Source: Campylorhamphus procurvoides
Lineage: Eukaryota; Chordata; Aves; Passeriformes; Dendrocolaptidae
Direction of reading: 5' to 3'
NCBI GenBank assembly: GCA_013396655.1
Contig: WBMV01006537.1
Span: 913,275-977,274 of the forward strand
DNA: 64,000 bases
The notes beneath the pieces were generated by a model. The model saw only the letters and a program-made list of their open reading frames with translations, was not told the DNA's origin and did not search any database. Shown here in pieces: positions 37,941 to 49,876 of the stretch. The position numbers and the translations under genes are program-made. The stretch's first letter is position 1, and each line of letters opens with the position of its first letter.

Positions 37941-40900
37941 GTAGATATTATTTGTTGTGGAGAGCATAGAATGGCTTGTTTCTCCTAGGGCTCCTCCTGC
38001 AAGGTGCTGGTGGTGCACGGGGTAGAAGATATCTGCACCCAAGGTTTCAGTAGGTGTGGCAGACTTGCAATGGGATCATCACTTGTGAAGAGTATATATA
38101 TCTAATTTTGGGGTTCTTTTTGATAAATAAGATTGGTGAATGATAGGTTTTGAACCAGTAGTTTAATTATCAGCAACACAAGACCATCAAGGTTGAGTAT
38201 GTAACAAAACTTCTGACATATTGCAAGCTGTTTGAAAGTAGGTTTTCTTTGGAGATCGCCTGTATGCACAATCCTTAACACAGTGTGTGTTTGCTTATGA
38301 CTGGGACTCTGAAGTACTGTTGCAATTCAGTATAGAGTAACACAGGTGAGTCTTCAAGGGGGAAAAGAGGAGAGACTGCTGCAAAGACAGCCATTTTTGA
38401 CATGGCCTCTCAAAGCAACACGCAGTGCTTGGAAGTATTATTTTAGCCAACAGGAGAAGATTGCTGTCATGCAGGAGGTCAGCCATCGGTGGAGACAGCC
38501 GACAAATAATGCCAGGCCACTTCACGGCAGCTGAAGGCTTGGCGCAGGTTTGATGTGCTGGGTCAGGTTGGCTCTTGGGAGAGGGGCTGTGCTGATGTAT
38601 ACCCCCACTGAAGGTCTCCATTGCTGTGGAAATCATGGCATCTCACAGCAACTTTTTCTTGTTGTAAAACTAATGGCCTGTGCACACATTACTGTAAACC
38701 CCACACTGCAGGAGTCTGTGTTTTTTCCGTAAAAGCACGGTTATATGAGAAACAAATGTTTGCTGTCTTTTCCCTGAAAAAAGGTAAATAAGAGCAGAGA
38801 CATTTCTTGACAGTGAACCAGAAGGCATGCACCTACACTCAGAACACTACTGTCTTTACTAGCCTCTGACATGTCTGCAGTTACTCTTGCAAAGCAGTAT
38901 TTTGTGCATTGATCAATAGGTAACTTTGTTCCTGTCATTCCCTGGCCCTTGTATTATGATTTAATTAGACAAAGATCTATCATCAGCACTTTGAAATTGG
39001 CTATCCTTGCATGTCTGGTAATCTGTTGTGGAATATTTAAACAAACCTATCTGTACACATCCTGCAGTAGTCACAGAGCTGATGCAACAGCTTCAGTGTT
39101 GCAAAATAACACGTAAGGATTTTCTGGTCTAGTGGTTTGTATTTTTAATAGGTAAATATCTATGTGTTACACTGGCATTAACCTTCTTTGGATGGCTGTT
39201 ACACATTGTAGCATATTGATTGAGACGTGTTGACATAGTGAAATTGATTCATAAAACTCAAGTCTGTCTTACAAAAGAAGGAACAGAAGGAGAAATTTTC
39301 TCCAGATCATCCTTTTCATGTTATTTCCCCTGTATTCCCTAGCAGGTCAGTCTGATCTGTGAGTCCTGCACCTCTATTTCTTTATTAATATGAGCCCTAA
39401 GCGAAGGGATATTATGCCCCCTTAGCTCTCTTCTCAGCAAAGCTGATACCTTGAGCTGTTTTTAACTGGATAATATGTCTTCCCACGTGCTTTATAGCCC
39501 GTGAAGGGGATTCTGTGGAGCTCAGGGACAGGGAATCTTATATCTCTGGCAAGGAGAGGAGGTTACTGCTGCCGTCCCAGTGCTTTTCTGAGCACAGAGA
39601 AGGGAGCCCTGTCACAGGCAGAGATGCCCCTAGGGAGTCTTCACCCTTTTTATTCCAAACCTGGCAACCAGCTGGCCAAAAAATGTGTTCATTTTCATAC
39701 ACGAGCCAAGGTTCTTGATTTTGACAATAAAATCAAGGATATGTAAATGCTCGGTGTTGCATGTGAATAATACCATGCAATGACTCATACCCATAAAAGT
39801 GAGGAATTTTTAAAGGCATGGCTTGAAAATTGACCCATGAACCTAGGTGGCTGAAAAGAGAACTGCAACCTGTCTCAGACTTGTGCACATAATTCTATAT
39901 CAAAATCAGAATAGGCCTGAGGCTGACTTTCTTGTCTCTTTCAGCCCAGTGGGAAGCTGGATTATGCAGAAAAGTGGATCTCACTTCTCTTTTCATTGTG
40001 TTGTGATGTTTCTGTCAAACAATAGATTTAAAAAAAGTCTTACTTTCTTGGATTTAAGTTCTTTTGACTGTAGCTGGTATGTTTTAGTCTGCTGTACCCG
40101 AGCTATAAAATGAGATGGTATATTCTTGAACGTTGTTGTGTCAGAGAAGTTTTTAATTTTATCTTGTTTATTTTTATGGCACTAATAAAAAAAATGTTCA
40201 GAGTTTCTATGCTCAGAGGCTTTCATAAACATTAATGAAATGGCTCAGTCCTTTACAAATCAGTTAATAAAACTGCACTGTAGCAGATGGGGGATGTCTA
40301 GGCTCACATTATCCTCAGTTTCTTAACTGCTTATCTGCTTTCTTATGTCTAAATAGTGAACTGCTTGAGAAATCAGAAGCAATAAAATACTTCGATTACA
40401 TCTGTGGGTGAGACAAGCAAGTTCAGAAATGGTGCCCTTTATTTGCATTGGCACAAACTGGCTTTTGTATAAAATCTTAAGAGAGGGTTTGTTGTTATCT
40501 TGGATTATCTGAAGGCTTTTGCTAGTACCAAAAACTAAAAAAAAGCTTGGATGTAAGTCTGATGTGGTCCTGATTTTTTGTCTGCAGAAGGAGTTTAAAA
40601 ATGCTGTTTATATCTGTGCCTTGGTAATGTTATTACTTGCAAATATCAATATCATGTATAAACTGTATAAATCTATCCTTGTGTTTTTACCAGCCTTATC
40701 ACCAAAATATCTGATTGTATCCATATTCATTTATTAGATTAAAAAAAATTTTTGTTAATACACCTAACACCTTTGTGAGATGCTAGTATTTAAACTTCCG
40801 AAACAAATGGGCAATGTACATCTCAGTTTTTCCTTTCATCACTTCCAAAGCAGACACAGTAGTCAGCTAGTTTCATTAGTGTAGGGTTTGGGTAAAGTAT

Positions 40901-41397
40901 ACCTTTAAAGCTAATCTAAATGTTTCAGTCAATAGTATCAAGCAAACTGCTTGATTAGAAGAAATGAAAAAACTGTAGGGTAGGAAGTTTTAGAAACCAA
41001 CAACAGTGGTTTGAAATAGGTAATTGAAATCCCAAAGGGTGAAAAACTTTTAACTTTCAGTGTAGTGCCTGATTTGAATATAAATTATTTTAATCTTATT
41101 GCTAAATAGTAGATAGAAAAAACCCACGAGCATTAATAGCTTTATACATATTTGAATGTGCATGTACTTTGAAAGAGAAAATCTGCTTAAATTTTCTTTA
41201 TATAGAGAGATTTGTATTTCTTTATTAATTCTAGTCTCAATAAAGCAATAAAAAGTAAGAAAAGATCCCTAGGGTTTAGCAGGTTTATATATATTAATTC
41301 ATTTATATTTTTTTTTCAAAGGATTTACTCAACACAGGTAAGAAATAAACATGTTTATTTGTTTAACCTACTTATTTATCTGTAATATTTTCAATAG
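37941..41397 (+). other. TIAM2: TIAM2 intron 6
   Basis: 3.5 kb without recognisable coding or repeat content. It ends in an AT-rich region and the acceptor TATTTTCAATAG. Confidence 0.88.
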
Positions 41398-41460
41398 GTT
41401 TTTGATTCAGCTGGAGGACATGGATTTGCTGGTGTCCAGAATTCAGCCAACTCTGCTGAG
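41398..41460 (+). CDS. TIAM2: TIAM2 coding exon 7: 63-nt linker exon
   Basis: Encodes only residues 789-809 (VFDSAGGHGFAGVQNSANSA then Glu), phase 0-0. It corresponds to the Ser/Gly-rich segment that precedes the Ras-binding domain in mammalian TIAM2, but is shorter and less conserved than its neighbours. Being symmetric and a multiple of three, it can be skipped without a frameshift, so it may be a cassette exon. The acceptor is TTTTCAATAG and the donor GAG|GTAAGA. Confidence 0.88.
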
Positions 41461-41773
41461 GTAAGATGTGCCTGTCATCATTCTGCATCATGATGGTTTT
41501 AAATTCTTGAATGTATTTCACTAAGTGTATGATGGTGCTGGATCAGAAACCCCAGAAAGATTCACAAAATGTAGTTATTGTTAGATGATAGGATTAGAGT
41601 TCTGCTAATGAAACCCCTTTAACATAAGTTTCTGAACGTTCGTGATAGTCTTTGAAAGAAAGCAACAAAACAAAACTCTAGAAGCGTCTTCAGAGTATTA
41701 TCAGTACAGTCTGTACACTGTCTGAGGGAGATTTGGGACTGAGCCTGTTTGAAAGCATCTTTCACAGTATGAC

Positions 41774-41914
41774 AAATCATGGAATGGTTTGGGTTGGAAG
41801 CAACCTTTAAAGGTCATCTAGTCCAACCCCCCTGCAATGAGCAGGAAAATCTTCAACTGGATCAGCCTGCTAAGGGTCTCATCCAATCTGACCTTGATGG
41901 CTTCCAGGGATATG
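41774..41914 (-). mobile_element. CR1 LINE 3' fragment, antisense
   Basis: AATCATGGAATGGTTTGGGT, then CTTTAAAGGTCATCTAGTCC and CCTGCAATGAGCAGG, and finally GACCTTGATGGCTTCCAGGG, follow the reverse complement of the avian CR1 3' region. About 140 nt are present and no coding portion remains. Confidence 0.9.
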
Positions 41915-42023
41915 ACAAAACCCAAGGTATATTTCTCCCCTTTGCCTACATCAACAGAACCTTTGTATTTTGAGTATAATGGCAGTAAAATCTATGTAAG
42001 TCTGTGGAGCACACCATCAGAGA

Positions 42024-42053
42024 AGCTATACATCAGAGAATTGATGTATAGCT
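42024..42053. repeat. Perfect 12-bp hairpin with 6-nt loop
   Basis: AGCTATACATCA at 42024-42035 is followed after GAGAAT by its exact reverse complement TGATGTATAGCT at 42042-42053. It lies about 110 nt beyond the CR1 fragment. No function is evident. Confidence 0.6.
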
Positions 42054-43853
42054 GAACATTGCCCAAGTAAAGGGAGAGGATGCAGCATTCCCCCCACAGC
42101 ATTATCCAACTGTGATTGATGTTCTCTGGTGCCCAGGAGGAGGAGAGCTGCTGCTTGTCCCTGCCCGGCCTCAGTCATGGTCCCTCTCCATTACTACAGC
42201 CTCTCTAGGGGATACCGCCACCATCCTTTAGTCTGGAAGCAAAGCGAGACACTCCAAAATCCATAACTGCATACCTTCAGGAGCAGTGAATGTTCTCTGT
42301 GTGCTGCAGGGCATATGTAGACAGTATCCTTCTCCCTCAGTAGGCTTCTGCAGGCTCCAGATAAAAAAATCAAACTAAGTCTTAGGCACAGGGTTTCTGG
42401 ACTTTGTTTTCAAATGGTATAGCTGGATTTCTTTAATGGCAAAATGTGTCAGACTCAAAGGGGTATTTTTCTTCCCATCTACCCCCTGTCCCTTTTCGTC
42501 CTTTGTGAATCAGATATTTGCCTGATGCAGTTTAAATCTTGAAAGAAGACTTTGAAAAATCATTGTACAGCACTGTTCCATTTTAGCTGAGTTTGTATAC
42601 CAGGTATTAGATAAAAAGCCAAAATCTGCATTTAAAAGGCAATATTGCTCTGGAAAATGATTAACTGTAATGAAGAGCTGTAATGACTCTTATGAGGAAG
42701 ATTTGGACAAAGTTCATAATTTCTCATGGATTTTTATGGGGGTTTTCGGTATCATTATGTACTACATGGTTTAGTTTCTCATCAAGTGCATTAATTTAAT
42801 GACTAGGTAAGAAAGAAATACATAATTATGCAGAAGTTATACTACTGGGAGAGGCATCTTTCACTGACAGCACCTAATCCTATAATGCTGTTTTGCCTCC
42901 TCAAAGTATCTTCATGTTTTGTGTGTTCTTTGAAAAAGTGTACTGAAACACCTGAATTCCCTTTGTTACTTGGCCGCTTGCTTTTTATTTCTTGGGATGG
43001 GAGAGTATTTAAAGCAGATCACTGCTCTCTTTTCGAAATAAATTATAATTATGAGGTTTTTCTAGTTGAAATTATCTACTGTAGAGAACACTTACAAAAT
43101 GTAGCATTGGGTGTGGTATGAGGTGGCATCCATGTCCCATCTCAGAGACAGCAAACAGTTTGTTCCTGTTCAAACCTGTTAAAACATGGAAAGGTTTGCC
43201 ACATTAGAGGTAGCAAAATCTGAAGGTTTCTCCTGAAGGGCTGTGACACCAGTCCCTCAGTTGAATGCTGACCTCCTTTGGGAGGGAGGATGGTGGAGCT
43301 GCATTATGCAAGAGGATCTGCTGTGAGTCTCCTATTCTCTGGCCTAGCAGGAGCTCTTGTTTAACCCTTTGCTCCTCTTGAACCCTTCTAAGGAGACAGA
43401 GAAATGTTTTTGAAGGCACTAGGGAGCAAGGAGAATGAAGTCCTCTCCCTTTAGTGCTGTGCTGGTGAAGGGATGAGGTCTCTCTTCTTTCACCAGCTCT
43501 AGATGGAGCAGCTTTCTCCAAATACAGACAGGAGCTTGCAGCCCTGTTTCCCAAGTAGCAGGGGACTGGCAGGAGGGGCCAGGATTTTACAAATTTAGCA
43601 GGGCTTTGTTTCAAGACTAGAAAACCCCACACAATTTAGGTATGCACAGAGCTGTGGAGCTAGAAAAACATTATTATTCTTATTATCTCAACCCTATTTC
43701 TAAAACCTTTTTTCAATGGATATTAAATATAGTGTAGGCATTTTTAAGATCCTGACATTTTGATGAGTCATACAACAACTCAGAAATGATTCATCATAAC
43801 TCTGAAAACCGTTGCTCTGGCATCAGCCTGGTTTCACTGGTTGATTTAAAATG

Positions 43854-43914
43854 AAAAAAAAAACCCAAACAACAAAACAAAACAAAACCCCAACAAAAAA
43901 ACCCCAAAAACACA
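43854..43914. repeat. A/C-only low-complexity tract
   Basis: Sixty-one bases contain only A and C, with A-runs separated by CC, CCC and CCCC. On the other strand this is a T/G tract with G-runs, like the one at 7456-7537. Confidence 0.75.
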
Positions 43915-46372
43915 GGAACAGCATCAAGACTTTTATAAAATGCTGTCTGAGGAGGGTAGCAAATGGCAAATAGTAAAGTCTGCTGGGGAGGCTGTGTTTT
44001 CCCTGAAAAGGATGATAAAGCAGAGGCAAGTAGTGGGAGGAAATGATGAAGTAACCTATTGGTCCTGCAGCAGCCTTGTGGCACAACGTGTGACAGTCTG
44101 CAAATCCTGGCGCCTCTTGCTGGAAAATTGGATGGGTTGTTACAACTTTATGTGGCAATGAATGAATGAACTATTGTGGAATTAGTCACTGCAGGCATAA
44201 CAGAAAAAAAAAATCTCTTTTCATGCCAGCTTTTCTGAGATGGAAAATGTGGATGAAGCAATGGTACCTTGACTGCCATTAAGGAACATAGTCATAGTTA
44301 ATAACAGAGGCAAGTTTATCTCGAGTTGTATGCTTGAGCACTGGTGTACATGGCAAGGAATGGACATATCTCACGTTGTCTGCAGAGCTTTCTCTCCTGT
44401 CTTAAAAGCTTACACTAAAAGGTGGCCTTGAACCTAGTTCTCATATGATTTGAGGTTTGGGTTTTTTATCTTTGGCAATAGTGAGATTTATTTCAGTTAC
44501 AAAGATTTGAACAGCTACTGTTGCAGTGCAATAAACCATTGTGGTAGTTGCAAACCTTTGAGCTGCTGGGAGCATCTCCCTCATTGAGACAAGCACAGCA
44601 TTGGTCTTTCCTGGAGGAAGCCACCAGGGAATTCAGTCTGATTCATTTGTGCTAAACTCTCGCAGCCTGCCTGTCTTGCCCACTTTCTCCTTTCTGCTAT
44701 TTACACCATGGAGGGAGGCCAGCTTTTATTCCCAGGCACATGATTTAGTGCTGAGAGAACTATGCTTCTATGAGAATTATCTTCTTCAATATCACCAGTA
44801 TTATGAGTAGTCTGTAACTACAGCCGCCAAGGTCAAACTTCACCTGATGGAGATTTCAGCATTGCATTAATTGCAGTAGCATAACATGATTCTTGTTTTG
44901 TATAAGTAGTGTTAATTGGATTTTAGAAGAATTTCCATGCACCTGTGTTAATTGAAATTTCGTGTTCAACTAGTTAAAAGGGACAGTTGAGCAAGACAGA
45001 CAAGATTCATGAATGCCACTAGTTCATTAATATTATTCCACCAAACCTGTGTTTCTCTGGCATCAAATTATTCCTATGCCACACTCTGGTTGGCTGCAAC
45101 CTGAATTTCTGCATTGTTTGGTAATTACCTGGATAGGATTGCTTGCTTCATCATTTTCACAGCCACAGTTGTTATTTGGAGAAACAAAATAATATTGGTC
45201 TTTCTGTTGTTGCTGGTAGATTGTTGTCAATAACTTTGCTGACTGCAACAGGGGAAGCAGTCCCTGTGCAGTGATTCTACACCAGCTTTTAATTGCAATG
45301 CACCCCTGGGCTTGTGTTCCCGAGGAGAGGAGGAAGAATTGCACAGTTATGGGTCTTTGTGTAGACAACAACATCCCTCAGCCCAACAAAGCAAGCAACC
45401 AAAAATATTAAGAAAAGGCATTAAGGAGGTAGGCACTCTGGAGAACAGCTCAGGATATCTTAAGATATGTCTTAGGGAGCAGTACTGCCACCTCATGGGG
45501 TTATCATCCTTTTCCAGTGACTGCATGGGAAACCAAGGGACCCTATCTGCATGAACTCAAATGTCTTAGTATGGATATTTAAGTGATGTGCTGAATAGGC
45601 AGACCCAAATATACATGTGAAACTCCAAATTCTGAACAGCTCTTGATGTTTTTTTTCTCCTTGTGTGACTTCCTTTGAAGCATACAGCCTGAAGTGCAGT
45701 ACAGGAGAAAGTGTGATAGTGAAGGGTGAAAAAGTGACAGGGAATTTATTCCGGGTGCATGTTGTTATTTGATCAAGCAGAGTGGCTTTGGAATGAGGGA
45801 GAATGTGAAGCAAAATGGTAAGCAGGAAAATACCCTCTGCTGCCTATGAAACAAAATGTTCTTAAACTGTAAATAGAAGAGGAGCACTTTATTCCTGTTT
45901 AGTCCTTTATTATGTTATGACTAGCCTTGCTCCACAGTGCTCTCTGCTGGAAGTTTAATGTATTGTCATTTTCTGTCAAAATTACAGTAATTCTGTTTAT
46001 TGAGTTACTTTACATTTGTTAATTAGGTAACATTGTAGTAGTCAATTCTTCTTCAAGATTTATTTCCACTGTGATATAATACCAGGTAATTACGTATTTC
46101 CATATTGAGTTAAATCAACAATTAACATGAGATAAAGGCATAAAATCCTATAATGGGAATGCACAGGAAGTGCAATCTGAGCTCTAGAAAATCAGATCTT
46201 CAATAGTGAATGAGAGCAGGTAACAGAACTCTTTCCCTGGCTTGCCTTGTTGGAAATTCACAGCACTGTGTCTAAATGCATAATCACTGCGAATTGCTAA
46301 TGTAATTCTGCTTTCGTTTGTTTGGGGTTTTTTTAACAACCACATATGTTGTATATTTCTCTCTTGTTTCAG

Positions 46373-46540
46373 CAGCAAGTCGATGATTTTTTGAATGTCT
46401 ACTGCTCAGTGCCAGAGAGCATCCAGAAGGAGAATGCTTGGGAAACACAGACATATGTTCATTTCTGTGACGGCCAAGGAGTGGCGCTGACACTCAAGCC
46501 AGAGCACAGGGTGGAGGACGTTTTGTCTTTGGCATGCAAG
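46373..46540 (+). CDS. TIAM2: TIAM2 coding exon 8: start of Ras-binding domain
   Basis: Encodes residues 810-865, phase 0-0. The first codons read QQVDDFLNVYC, then ENAWETQTYVHFCDGQGVA and LKPEHRVEDVLSLACK, which is the N-terminal half of the Ras-binding domain (RBD) that recognises Ras-GTP. The acceptor is ambiguous: TTTCAG|CAG|CAAGTC offers AG at 46372 or 46375. Using the second removes one Gln and keeps the frame. The mammalian protein, as I recall it, goes directly to VDELL here, so both bird options add one or two Gln. The donor is AAG|GTAATT. Confidence 0.95.
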
Positions 46541-46625
46541 GTAATTATTTTTCATGCACAATTGCCCCTTATTAATAGCTGTGGACTTGAGAAGGAACGT
46601 AGTATATCACAGGATGCTTAAATAG

Positions 46626-46694
46626 TGATAAGATAATAGAATAATAGAATAATGATATAATATATAGCATCAATATTGCATAATAATATAATAC
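46626..46694. repeat. AT-rich simple repeat (AATAATAG-like)
   Basis: Imperfect repeats of AATAGAATAATAG and TAATATA units. Confidence 0.6.
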
Positions 46695-48767
46695 AAGCAT
46701 TTCCCTGTCACTGTCTCAAGGCACATTCCTCTCTTTCCTTTAGTTGTGTTATTCATGTGTTGTAGTCAAGGTAGCAGGGCTGTGGAAAGGTTCTCTAAAG
46801 GTGTTGCTTGAGACAGTGCACAGTGGATTCTTAAAGAGCAGGGGCAGTTTTCCAGGTAGTCAGCCCATGAGGAATCTCAGCACGTGTGTACTCCTTGCAG
46901 CAAACCCTATTGTTCTATGCAAATTAATCACAGAGGAACAACAGGGACTGGTTGAGTTAATGCTGGGAAATTAAGACAAAGTTAAGACTGCTGTGACAAA
47001 GGCTATCATATATGTTTGTTTCTTAGAGGACCTTCGTAAGCTTTTAATTAAATACCAGTTCTACCTGTGAATTTCAAACAGTGAATTCCCTTCTGAAAGT
47101 CAGTGCCAGAAATTTGAGAGGGATTGATAGTTCATGGGACAGAAAACTGAGTCACAGGTTGAAGTTAGAAATATGAGTTTTGACTACAGACAAAACACCA
47201 GCACCTCTAGAACATCTCAATGTACCCAGCACTTTTGTCTCCACGTTGTGTCAGTGCTTGAATTTAGCTCCTAACGTCATGGTTCAAGTATCTCAAATTA
47301 GGCATAACAAACTTTTTGGAAAAACTAACTTGTTACCCCTGAATTCTGTTTTCTGGACAACTGGTAAATATATTTTTATTTACTTCACACGGGGTAAAAC
47401 AGGAGAAAAAGGAGCCCTGTGTTGTGCAAGATCCAGCTGTAGCTTTTGGCACAGGGTAGGGTGAATTTACAGGTGATCTCATTCAACTGGATTGAAGTTA
47501 ATGAATGCAGAGGTTTCTAATGGAGGAAAGGACCCAATTTAATGGCTCTTTGCACCTGTTAATGTTACAAACAAAAAAAAATTAAGTTATACATTTTTAA
47601 AAAAAATTGATTTTTAAGCTGTAGGTTTTTAAATCAAAATGAGCACAGTGATTTAGCCAAGTCTCAGTGTGACTCTAGCATCAGGAAGAAGAAATTAACT
47701 TCTTGTGGCTTTTCCTGGTGGAGACTGAATCCTGGAGAAAACGTTTGATGCTTGGCTTTACTTTTAAAAACCCCGTCAGGCTAAAGGGAGTGTCTGAGAC
47801 ATGACTTGGCCACCAGGTGGCATGATAGAGCTGAAACATTTTGAAGTCCTTAAGGTGGCATGCAAGACCCTAAAGGAGAAAATAAAATTTGTAAAAGTTA
47901 GATTAAGTTGAAAAGGAAATTCCTTACCTCTCTTACTCCATCATTCCAAAATATTTGTAATTGTAAATATGACTTTTAATTTTCAATGTCTCTATCTCAT
48001 GAAAATTTGGGTTCAAATTATTTTTGTTCTTAAATGTTTTTCTGTTTTGTCTTTCTATTCTGTGTGTAAAGCTTTTCATAAGCATTCTCTAACGCTGAAT
48101 ACTTTCTGCTCATCTATCCTGGTTCTTTTCCTTCTTACATTTTCATTCTGCTCTGGTGAGTGTAAGGAATCTTTCTTCTTAACAGAACATGTTTGAATGT
48201 TATGTGGATAAGGATAAAGTTCAAAGGGGTTGTTGGTGGTTTGTTTGGTGGGTTGTTTTTTTCCTTCACCCATGCTTTGTAGGGTTTCTACTGTTCTCAG
48301 TTCTGTTTTCCATCTGAGGTTTTCGGATAGCACGTATACAAAATCTTGTGCATTTGACTACTGTTGTTCAGGGTACAGAACACACGTAACTCATAAACTG
48401 GAACATGTAATAAAATGTTAAGGTAATTACTAGTTACTCAGTAGATTTAGATTTCATAAGCTGCAGAGATGCATTAAAGGGGTTAAATAATTCTCAGAAA
48501 TCCTGTCATTCCTTCAGTTTTAGAAATCTTGCTTCCTCCTAGTTTAGTATTATTGCTCTATTAATATGCTAAAATGAAGTGTTTTGTGCTGTGGTCTCAC
48601 CAGTATCCTGATTTTTTAGAGCCTCCCATCAGGGGCTCAGCACTTTCAGGCTAATATCCTTTGGGAATATTCCTATTTCCCTTTGACTTCCTGTTGAGAC
48701 AGGATCTTTGCTTTGACCTCGTGGTAAAAAAAATACCTGAAACTCTCTGATCATAGATGAAACCCAG

Positions 48768-48807
48768 CAATAAAAATAAAATTCAATAAAAATAAAATTC
48801 AATAAAA
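48768..48807. repeat. Tandem duplication of a 16-nt AT-rich unit
   Basis: TAAAAATAAAATTCAA occurs twice in direct succession (48771-48786 and 48787-48802), with partial copies on both sides. This is probably replication slippage. Confidence 0.75.
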
Positions 48808-49272
48808 GCAAACCCTTAGGGGACCTGCTTGCTATCCCATCCCCTCTCCTAACTGCCCATACATGCATATACATTTTCTGTATCAGATACAAAAGTTGCT
48901 GAACAGAACTGAATCATTGAAAGTAGTCACAGAGAAAGGTGGTTGTGAGTGTTAAGTTCAAAAGGACAGAAAACAGTTGTGATATCTTTGGAAACATATA
49001 TTACTGCACAGTTAATCTAATAGCCAAGACATAGTGTTTATGAAAGGATTTGGGAGGATCATAGGGCAAAATGGAAATTGCTCTTGAACCTTATCTTTTA
49101 AGCAATGCATCTGGTTGTGTTTATACCACAATAATAGTTGGAAAATGACTTTTTGAGGATTGTCTTGTATGATTTTAGAAGCTTTTTGTGTGTGTTTGTG
49201 TGTCACTTCTTTGTCCTCTAGGATTCTGGAAATAAATAGCAAATTCCAAAGTGTATTCTTTTTCTTCCTTAG

Positions 49273-49377
49273 ATGAAACAGCTGGAGCCAAGACACTATG
49301 GTCTACAGCTCAGAAGACTGGTTGATGAAAATACTGAGTATTGTGCTCCTGAACCATACGAATACATAGTAGATCAG
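49273..49377 (+). CDS. TIAM2: TIAM2 coding exon 9: end of Ras-binding domain, GA donor
   Basis: Encodes residues 866-900: MKQLEPRHYGLQLRRLVDE, then NTEYCAPEPYEYIVDQ, the second half of the RBD. The acceptor is TTCCTTAG. The 3' end is set by homology: mammalian TIAM2 reads YEYMQQQ and then VYDEIE, and the bird codons YEYIVDQ followed by VYDEIE have exactly the same length. The bases at that junction are CAG|GAAAGT, which differ from the perfect donor CAG|GTAAGT only at intron position 2. The only in-frame GT alternative, ATA|GTAGAT after 49368, is very weak and would delete three residues. Without splicing, the frame stops at TAA 49399-49401. Confidence 0.88.
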
Positions 49378-49797
49378 GAAAGTGTGGCTCCTTTTAGATA
49401 AACTTGTCTGCAGCTGCATTTGAATTGTCACCTATATATATGTGGAATTTAGATCTAAAATAAGGTTTTAAAGCTGTTCCTGGACTGCATTCTGTCATCC
49501 TCATTCACACGTTTGGGTGGCTAGGCACTGCAAACACTTTCTTCAAGAACTGTTTGAGAATGAGTGAGGCTTTTGGTACAAAAGCAGAGTGTCAGTCTCT
49601 ACTCCAGGCTGGGGTTTTGATCTTTAGCTGTAGTCTCACTGATAGCAGTGATGCTTACATAGTAACACAATTCTCTACGTAAAGACAGCAAGTCTTGATG
49701 CAAAGAATAATGTGCTTGTTTCTTGTGCTGTATCTTTGGGTTTTGATGCTTGCATTTTCATAATTTGGTGACTTGTGTTATGTTTTTTTTCCAACAG
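49378..49797 (+). other. TIAM2: TIAM2 intron 9, possible GA-AG intron
   Basis: A 420-nt intron, the shortest in the window, starting GAAAGT and ending TTTTTTTTCCAACAG. The acceptor is strong. If retained, the transcript would encode a protein ending soon after the RBD, without PDZ, DH and C-terminal PH domains. Confidence 0.75.
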
Positions 49798-49876
49798 GTG
49801 TATGATGAAATAGAAATTTGTCCATTAAGTGTTTATCATGTTCATCTTACAAAGACTGAAAACATAAGTGATTACG
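49798..49876 (+). CDS. TIAM2: TIAM2 coding exon 10: entry to PDZ domain
   Basis: Encodes residues 901-926 and the first base of Gly927. The sequence VYDEIEICPLSVYHVHLTKT leads into the PDZ domain; the first PDZ strand and the carboxylate-binding loop span the junction, where DYG joins FAVTAQ on the next exon. The donor is TACG|GTAAGC, phase 1. Because of its small size it is identifiable only through frame continuity and homology, both of which hold. Confidence 0.94.

Larger units (their letters stand above)
41461..46372 (+). other. TIAM2: TIAM2 intron 7
   Basis: 4.9 kb containing a CR1 fragment at 41774-41914, a perfect hairpin at 42024-42053 and an A/C-only tract at 43854-43914. No additional exon was seen. 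Confidence 0.86.
46541..49272 (+). other. TIAM2: TIAM2 intron 8
   Basis: 2.7 kb. It contains an AT-rich simple repeat at 46626-46694 and a tandem 16-mer at 48768-48807. It ends in TTTCTTCCTTAG. Confidence 0.88.
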
